From the NCBI GenBank assembly GCA_027600665.1, contig JADGJL010000804.1:1-13600 (forward strand): DNA of 13,600 nt, read 5' to 3'. A model generated the notes under the pieces. That model was not told the origin of the DNA and searched no databases. It worked only from the letters and a program-made list of their open reading frames with translations. The position numbers were made by a program, and so were the translations under genes. The first letter of the stretch is position 1, and each line of letters starts with the position of its first letter. Origin of the DNA: Irineochytrium annulatum (lineage: Eukaryota > Chytridiomycota > Chytridiomycetes > Chytridiales > Chytridiaceae). Shown here in pieces: positions 8,101 through 13,600 of this stretch.

Positions 8101-10886
8101 GGGAGGAGGAGAAGGTTGAGATAATGAAGCGCGAGGAGGCAGAGAGGTTAGAGCGGGTGGAGAAGGCCCGCGTCGCACGGGAGAAGAAGGAAAAGGAGAA
8201 GGAGGAGGAGCAGAAGCGGCGGAAGGAGGAGTTTGAGAGGAAGGAGGCCGAGGCGATTGCGAAAAGGCTAGCGGAGGAGGAGATGCTTGCTCGGGAGGCG
8301 GAAGTGCGGATGCGTGCGGCGAAGATTGAGCGGGATAGGATTGCTGACGCGGAGAGGAAGAGGAAGGAGGAGGCAAGGGTGGTTGCCGCTGCGAAGGCAA
8401 AGGAGCGGATAGAGGCGCAGCGTGCCAAGACAGCCAGTGAGCTGCCGAAAGTTGTGGACCCAGTGGCATCCCATGCGAACGCGGACCGTCGTGTGCGGCC
8501 GGATGCTGGCCAGCGGGAAGCGAACACGCGGCCGTTCCACAATCAAGGTGTCCCTAACGCGCCGCTGACAATTATCTGCCGATACTTTAACACTCGCAGT
8601 GGGTGTGCCAACGGGAACTCGTGCAAGTTCAAGCATGTGCGAGGCCAGCTCTGCGACCCGCAGGTCGTTGAGAACAGTGCGAGGGGGCCTACGCATGATG
8701 GACCAGGTCAAGCTACGGCTCGAAGGCCGTCGGCGGAACGTGGTCATGCTGGCCCGTCTCAACCTACGCCTCGACGACCCTCGGCGGAACTTGCCCCTGC
8801 AACCGCCGCTGCTGCCCCGAAGGTCCCCGCAACCGCTGCCCCCGGCCCGAAGGTGCCTACAACTACTGCTCCAATCCCGAAGGTGCCCACCATGAGCGCT
8901 CCGGCCGCGAAAGTGCCCACGCCCGTTGCCTTAGTGCCTACGACGCCTACACCGACGATCGCAGCTGTTCCTTCCGCCGCCCTTCCTCTAGCGACGGCCC
9001 TTCCCGTGGCCAGCCCGAAAACATCCGCACCAGCACCACAAAAATCTCGGTCTATGAGAACTCTTCAGTTTGGCGATCTCCCTCCAGCTAATCATTCTCC
9101 TCGCTTGACCACCCGCTCGGAGGAGAACTTGAGGAAGCCCTCTCTGCCAGTTGCGACGAAGGCGGGCAACGTCTCAATGCGGCCGGTAGCCGGTCCCACC
9201 CTAACTTCGGCGGGTCCGCGGACGCACATTCAGGGTCAAGTTGCAACGACGGCGCCATCGAGTACGGCTACGGTACTGGTGCGACCCGCTTTCGCTCCGC
9301 AGCCCGGTCGTGCACCTGCTCCGTCCATCGAAACGGCAGCGACACATCTGCGCCCGCAAGCTCACGTACCGTCGACGGCACCGCCGCATTTGCGCCCGCA
9401 AACTCACGGTCCCATGGCGGCCCTCGGTCCCGCCCCGGCCCCAGTAAGAGCGCGATCACTTTCGCACGGAACCCCGAGCCAAGTCCAGGTGCTCACCCGA
9501 CCGACTCCGAATTCCTCTGCTCCTGCGCAAGCCCCTGCCCACGCGCGCATAGAGCCTCTGCGACCTACGGCACAAATTTGCGCGGAGCCAGTTCGACCAG
9601 CTCATCTAAGCCAGGCGACGGCGCAGGGGAAAGCACCATTGGAGCGGCCGCGTCACATGAAGGAGAACATTGAGCCGGTGCCGTACGTCGCCCCGCAGCA
9701 GCTCGTACCTTCCCAGGTCATCTCCATTAACCCGATATCATTTGAAACGCGTAAAGCGGCGGCTGAGGCTCTAGTGCCGATGGTTGCGGCTGCCGCGGAG
9801 GAGGCGGGCATCGGCAGCGATAACCAACGGAGGCCACCGAAGGTTTGCAAATTCTTCCAATCCGCTAGAGGCTGCGATAGAGGCACGTCGTGCCAGTTTG
9901 CACATGTACCGACACCTCAGGTCGTGGTGCCGGAGCAGAAGACAACTGCGGCCCCTTCCGTCGCTCGCCGGTCTTTGGAGGACGGTTCTTCGTCAAGGCG
10001 CGTAGAGTCAAAGCAGGAGGGTTTCGGGGAGAGCAAGGTGGTGACGAATCGCACGGGCTCTCCTATAGTGGTGACGATTCAGAAGAACGAGACTGGCGAC
10101 CTTAAAAGCGTCGAGAAAGGGGCGGTTGGGACTGCGTCGGAACAGTCGGGACCGCTAGTACCGACGAAACCTCCAGCCAAGCCTTCGACAAAGCCGGCAG
10201 TGCAGAACCCGTCGCCGCCTCCAACTCAAGTTGCATCTTCCGTCGCACGGGTGCCTGCCGCTAATAAGAAGCCTAAGCGGGATGCGGCTTCTAAGACGAG
10301 GTCGCGGCCATGCCACTTTTACGGCTCGGCGGCAGGTTGCCTGCGTGGCGACGACTGCAGCTTTGCGCATGGCGAAGCGAAAGTCAACGGCATGGATGGC
10401 GCGAGCCCGGCTGTTAGTGCGGCCGTCAAAGGTCCGGTTGCTAAGGGTGCAGACGCCAAGGTTCCGTACGTCAGCCTCGGACGGGACGGCGAGGGCGATA
10501 ACGACGCAGGTAATCTGTCAACGGAGCGGATCGAGTCGTGGGCGGACGAAGTGATGGGTGCCGACCCGTCTACGCTGCAAGTTCCTCCCTCCTACCTAAG
10601 CACGCATCTTACGACGGTGCAAGAAGTATCCGAGTCGTCTGAGGATGGTCGAGCGACGGGCCTGAAAGGCCTCGCTGGTGGTTTGAAGGAGACCGGTGAG
10701 ATAGACACGATTGGAGTGCTGGGGAAGATGTTGAAGTTGCCGGCGGTGCTCGTACAGAATTTGAGGAGCAACGATGTAAGGGATAGTGACTTACTGAGGT
10801 TAAACGAGGGGGATTTGGAGAACTTGGGGTTCACAAGCGCGGGCCTGAGGAGGAAGTTTATGAAAGCGGCCAAGAGCGTCGCATAG
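5153..10886 (+). CDS. Large multidomain protein: acidic N-terminus, coiled coil, FN3, charged helix, three CCCH zinc fingers, SAM; 7 exons
   Basis: I do not recognise a named orthologue. Exons are 5153-6019, 6063-6308, 6386-6668, 6726-6881, 6926-7030, 7079-7299 and 7359-10886. Introns are 43, 77, 57, 44, 48 and 59 nt. The spliced product is about 1801 aa. Residues 1-289 are disordered and Asp/Glu-rich. Residues 345-520 are largely coiled coil (TEDIEKLRILQENVKTL; KRLSELDQAKRVLASH). Residues 553-646 form a fibronectin type III fold (SPVVSF, YSVEWMC, TEYEVWTRL, then FRVRAKNELGWSVPSYP across intron 6). About 683-750 is a helical bundle, and about 865-990 is a long E/K/R helix. CCCH fingers of spacing C-x8-C-x5-C-x3-H start at Cys1033, Cys1456 and Cys1611. 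Residues 1741-1801 resemble a SAM domain (RDSDLLRLNEGDLENLGF...GLRRKFMKA). SKRK (about 649) and KKPKR before finger 3 could be nuclear signals. CCCH fingers suggest RNA binding and SAM suggests self-association or RNA/protein contact; the cellular role is unknown. Exon 7 and the FN3 splices are strong. Exons 2 and 3 are less certain, because neighbouring frames also read well in parts. Confidence 0.8.
6908..6922 (+). repeat. Inverted repeat in intron 4 surrounding the likely branch point
   Basis: ACACGC-TAA-GCGTGT is a perfect 6-bp inverted repeat with a TAA centre, immediately before the CAG acceptor of the 44-nt intron (6882-6925). The CTAAG inside it is the best branch-point candidate. Confidence 0.6.
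8817..8936 (+). repeat. Four tandem 30-bp units coding a PKVPTxxAPx decapeptide repeat
   Basis: The frame of the large protein reads PKVPATAAPG, PKVPTTTAPI, PKVPTMSAPA and AKVPTPVALV in succession (residues about 1113-1152), between zinc fingers 1 and 2. The DNA units share a CCGAAGGTGCC core. They look like a recent in-frame tandem expansion in a disordered linker. Just upstream, ARRPSAER and PRRPSAEL are another short duplication. Confidence 0.85.
9345..9408 (+). repeat. 22-bp in-frame direct repeat coding HLRPQ(A/T)H
   Basis: CAT(C/T)TGCGCCCGCAA(G/A)CTCACG occurs at 9345-9366 and 9387-9408, a 42-bp (14-codon) step that keeps frame in the linker between zinc fingers 1 and 2 of the large protein. 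Both differences are synonymous or conservative (second: Ala to Thr). Confidence 0.8.
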
Positions 10887-11309
10887 GGTTGTATTTAGTT
10901 GACTCGCTGAGTTCGTTGGTGATTCTGATACGAGGGGCGGGGGGTGGTGGTAGTTCGTACTTGTCGTAAATGGCTCTCCTATCTATTTTTCTATCTCAGT
11001 TTTTTCACGTCTCTTCCATCCTTTTTTAATTCAAGTCATTCTAGCACTCGACTAGATACGCAAATTGCTTACCGTTGTACTAATAGCCCTCTCGATTCCT
11101 TCTGTCTCTATTATGACTCTCTTGTTACTTCATCCTTCGCATCTCGGCTGTGCAGCCTTCTTAATTGCCCCCCTTTCATGTGCCCTGTGCCGTGTTTTCT
11201 GTTCTGTGTCCTTAAGGAACGTGCCCTGCGGATGATGTTGCGTCGACGGTCATGGTCTCTTCTCATTTATTTCTTTCGCACTCCTTAATCGAGGGGGCTC
11301 GTAAATAAG

Positions 11310-11315
11310 AATAAA
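11310..11315 (+). promoter_or_regulatory. Candidate polyadenylation signal AATAAA
   Basis: A canonical AATAAA lies 424 bp after the stop codon of the large FN3-CCCH-SAM gene. It is the best hexamer I saw in this interval. Fungal poly(A) sites often lack strict signals, so an earlier site is possible. Confidence 0.3.
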
Positions 11316-11339
11316 AAAGTATACTTGCAGCAACCGCGC

Positions 11340-11358
11340 TCGTTCAACGGTCGAACGA
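11340..11358. promoter_or_regulatory. Interrupted palindrome upstream of the OYE gene
   Basis: TCGTTC-AACGGTC-GAACGA has perfect 6-bp arms and a 7-bp spacer, about 145 bp before the OYE start codon. The geometry suits a dimeric transcription factor. It shares GTTCAACG with the PRP38/TXNDC17 divergent promoter (4240-4247). No factor can be named. Confidence 0.4.
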
Positions 11359-11502
11359 CGTTCCCTCGGTTTGTACTCCGTGCACGCTGCTCGGCAATAT
11401 CCTTAGAAATTCGGCTTATTTTCGCTTCAAGCCGACGTCCCGAGTCGTCTTTATAACGGGTAGGGTGATCGCAGCCCACCCTTCATCATCGCCAACCCCA
11501 TC

Positions 11503-12772
11503 ATGTCCCTCACTACAACCTCGACCGCCATCACCAAGTCCGGAAAGCCGCTGCCCGCTTTCCTGGCCGGCCAGCACCCGGACGCCCCACACACGTTTTC
11601 GCCCATCGTCGTTGGAGATTTGTTGCTGAATCACAGGGTCGTTATGGGCCCGATGACGAGGTCCAAGAGCCCCGGAGGTTGGTTTCCCGTCCCTGATCAT
11701 ACTACCTTTTGACGCGCGCTCATCTCGACATTTGTTTTTAAAACCAGAGGTCGCGAACCACATCAACGCCCACTACTACGCACAGCGAGCAACTAGGGGC
11801 GGTCTCTTGATCTCCGAAGGTGTCGCCGTCCACCCGACCGCGTACGCTTTCAAGTCCATTCCCGGCCTCTTCACTGACGCGCACACTCGCGAGTGGGCAA
11901 AGGTCACCCAGGCCGTCCACGACAACGGCGGCCTCATCTTCGCCCAGGTCTGGCACCCCGGGCGACTCTGCAAACAACACACCCAGCCCGGCAACGCGCT
12001 CCCCGTCGCGCCGTCCGCCAAGGTCATTACGGTCCACCCGAAGGCCAAAGCCAACGCGCCCGCTCGCGAGCTCCCCGTCAGCGAGATCAAGGACATCGTC
12101 AACCACTACCGCATTTGCGCGCGGAACAGCCGCCTGGCCGGGTTCGACGGCATCGAGATCCACGCCGCGCACGGGTACCTGATCGAGCAATTCCTCTGCG
12201 AGAACTCCAACTTCCGCACGGACCAGTACGGCGGCTCGCTCGAGAACCGCACGCGCTTCCTCATCGAGATCCTCGACGCATGCCTCCTCGAGCTGCCCCC
12301 GGGCCGCGTGGCCGTCCGCTTCAGCCCCGGGTTCAACTCGTACGGCGTTGCCCAGCCTAACCCGGTCGAGCTCTACACGTACGTCCTGAAGCGCGTGGCG
12401 CCGTACGGGCTCGCGTACGTCCACCTGACGCAGCCAGTGTGGGGGGAGTACAGGCAGGGCCCGCCGCATGAGGAGTCGACGCTGAGGACCTTTATGCCGC
12501 TGGTGAAGGCGCCGACGAGGCTGTTGGTGACGGGTGGGTACACGAGGGATATCGGTGAGAAGGAGCTGGCGGGTGGGAGGGGGGACTTGATTGGCGTGGG
12601 CAGGGCGTTCATCACGAACCCGGATCTGGTCAAGAGGTGGTGGTACGGGAGAGAGATTTCGGGGCAGGACTTCAAGGAGTATTATGGCGGCAACGCCTCC
12701 GGCTATATCGACTTCCCCACGTGGGAGGAGGAGCAGGGAAGGAAGGAGTGGAAGGTTGATGCGAAGATGTAG
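11503..12772 (+). CDS. Old Yellow Enzyme family NAD(P)H:flavin oxidoreductase (OPR-like ene-reductase), 2 exons
   Basis: This FMN-dependent TIM-barrel enzyme reduces activated C=C bonds of alpha,beta-unsaturated carbonyls using NAD(P)H; the natural substrate is unknown. Exons are 11503-11677 and 11748-12772 with one 70-nt phase-1 intron. The protein is 399 aa, normal for the family. Visible elements are MGPMTRSKSPG (FMN-contacting Thr52), YYAQRATRGGLLISEG, AQVWHPGR (Gln125), the substrate-binding pair His197/His200 in GIEIHAAHGYL with Tyr202 as the usual proton donor position, DQYGGSLENRTRF, the FMN-contacting Arg249 in AVRFSP, TGGY, and GVGRAFITNPDLVKR for the FMN phosphate. The His-His pair is the form seen in plant OPRs and many bacterial enzymes, whereas yeast OYE1 has His-Asn. 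No N-terminal targeting signal is obvious, so it is probably cytosolic. The splice joins SPG-E-VANHINAHYYAQRA, as the family expects. Confidence 0.95.
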
Positions 12773-13322
12773 TGGACGTTGTTTGGCTATTGGGTTTTTT
12801 TTTTCGGTCGTCCTCCAAGTTACGTTCTCTGTTCGTTACTTCTCCCATTATATGATTAAGGACAGTTCCTGCATTCGATGGAACGTTATTGTGATGCAAT
12901 AAACTCTATGTAAAGAAAAAATTTGCTTGATGCACTTCACTTTCCTTTTGAACCCTTGTCACTAGTGCAAAAAAGTAGTGCAGAGAAGAAATCGCTGCCG
13001 TCACAAATGTTCGATTTGAATATACCATAATGTATTCGACTCGCTTGTTTACGAAGCCTATCTTCACAACCAACAAAGAAGGGACCAGGAAATCGCAGGA
13101 AGCATCTTACCGAGGCCCATGAGCCGAACAAGGGACACAGACGATAGTTGGAGAACACCTTTGCGCACTGCCAAAAGAAATGAATTCTCTGCTTCTATGG
13201 GCCAAAAAAAGGAAAACGGGGTTGTAGCTATAAGAAACGTGGGGCGGAAGAATACATCATTCCGAATTGAAGTGCAAAAAGAAAAGTAGAAAGCAAGGGA
13301 AAATGTAAAAAGGAGTTCATCT
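12773..13322. other. Convergent intergenic region (OYE and surface-protein 3' ends)
   Basis: This 550-bp interval separates two genes whose 3' ends face each other. It is less GC-rich than its flanks and contains an AATAAA at 12898-12903, on the OYE strand. I found no tRNA-like fold, no conserved reading frame and no mobile-element end. A 73-codon minus frame (12937-13158) has no recognisable features. Confidence 0.6.
12898..12903 (+). promoter_or_regulatory. Likely polyadenylation signal of the OYE gene
   Basis: AATAAA lies 126 bp after the OYE stop codon, in an AT-rich context, at a normal distance for a fungal 3' UTR. Confidence 0.5.
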
Positions 13323-13600
13323 TTACAGGGCCAGGACGGCGATGACGGCGACGAGCGCCGTGAAGACGGACGCGGCGTTCGAGGCGGCCGCGTTGTAGAC
13401 GAGGTTGGCGGCGGCGGTAGAGCCGGCGGCGGCGCCGTATGCCGGGGTCTTGACTGGGGCCGCGGTCGAGTACTCGGGGGACTTGACGGGGGAGGCGGTG
13501 CTGTACGGGCGCGAGGCCGGGATGGAGGTGTCATCACAGCCGGCGGTGGAGGAGGTCTTGACGGGCGCGGGGGTCGAGGTGTAGACGACCGAAGGAGGGG
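13323..13600 (-). CDS. C-terminal part of a Ser/Thr/Pro/Ala-rich, probably GPI-anchored surface protein (partial)
   Basis: A minus-strand frame enters from the right edge and is open for 91 codons to a TAA at 13325-13323. The visible part is rich in Thr, Ser, Pro and Ala, with a repeated PVK(T/S) element (TPAPVKTSS, TASPVKSPEYS, TAAPVKTPAYG), one Cys, then NLVYNAAASNAAS and a hydrophobic C-terminus (VFTALVAVIAVLAL). A small-residue stretch followed by 14-15 hydrophobic residues at the very end is the pattern of a GPI-anchor addition signal in fungal wall and plasma-membrane proteins. The strong C-ending codon bias also supports coding. The 5' end, any signal peptide and any catalytic or binding domain lie outside the window, so the function is unknown. 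It converges with the OYE gene. Confidence 0.7.
   Translation of the reverse strand, partial: PPSVVYTSTPAPVKTSSTAGCDDTSIPASRPYSTASPVKSPEYSTAAPVKTPAYGAAAGSTAAANLVYNAAASNAASVFTALVAVIAVLAL

Larger units (their letters stand above)
10887..11502. other. Intergenic region: 3' UTR of the large gene and promoter of the OYE gene
   Basis: This 616-bp stretch is T-rich in the middle. It includes an AATAAA at 11310-11315, a 19-bp interrupted palindrome at 11340-11358, and TTATAA at 11451-11456, about 47 bp before the OYE start. A 114-codon frame at 10944-11288 has a Phe/Ser/Leu/Cys-rich, low-complexity translation with no domain, so I do not call it a gene. Confidence 0.6.

Noticed and set aside
10944..11288. 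114-codon plus-strand frame between the large gene and the OYE gene
   Set aside because: Phe/Ser/Leu/Cys-rich translation of a T-rich 3' region, no domain and no codon bias like the neighbours.
11738..12469. 243-codon minus-strand frame antisense to the OYE gene
   Set aside because: Long only because C-ending codons of the GC-rich OYE gene leave the opposite strand free of stops; the Val/Asp/Glu/Ala-rich translation matches no family.
12937..13158. Searched for a tRNA or small gene in the convergent intergenic region
   Set aside because: A GTTCGATTTGAA segment near 13008 recalls a T-loop, but no acceptor or anticodon stems pair around it, and the 73-codon frame has no features.

Overview
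This is GC-rich nuclear DNA from a fungus. Five complete or nearly complete protein genes and one clear gene fragment can be read, and all five complete genes carry short spliceosomal introns (43-101 nt, GT...AG, often with a CTAAC/CTAAT-like branch sequence). The fungal assignment rests mainly on the phosphomannose isomerase, whose MAASDNVVR...TPKFKDV segment is the fungal version of that motif, and on the compact gene spacing. I cannot place it to phylum. An early-diverging lineage is possible but not shown.

Layout, left to right. 1-140: a weak proline-rich reading frame on the minus strand that runs off the left edge. 276-1828 (-): mannose-6-phosphate isomerase, six exons, 409 aa. 1829-2280: intergenic. 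2281-4221 (-): splicing factor Prp38, six exons, 539 aa, with an RS/RD-rich tail and two C-terminal Hub1-interaction (HIND) motifs. 4222-4269: a 48-bp divergent promoter. 4270-4931 (+): TXNDC17/TRP14-like thioredoxin, four exons, 128 aa. 4932-5152: leader region with a perfect 17-bp palindrome. 5153-10886 (+): a large seven-exon gene (about 1801 aa) combining an acidic disordered N-terminus, coiled coil, fibronectin type III fold, helical bundle, charged single helix, three CCCH zinc fingers and a C-terminal SAM domain. 10887-11502: intergenic. 11503-12772 (+): Old Yellow Enzyme family reductase, two exons, 399 aa. 12773-13322: convergent intergenic. 13323-13600 (-): 3' end of a Ser/Thr/Pro/Ala-rich surface protein with a GPI-anchor-like hydrophobic tail.

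The genes do not form one pathway: they cover sugar-nucleotide supply for glycosylation and cell wall, pre-mRNA splicing, thiol redox, probable RNA binding, and flavin-dependent ene reduction. The most interesting features are the undescribed-looking FN3/CCCH3/SAM protein, the double HIND on Prp38, and the tight divergent Prp38/TXNDC17 pair, in which the first coding exons are only 4 and 21 nt long. All splice sites were assigned by eye from consensus, phase and family alignment from memory. No searches were run.
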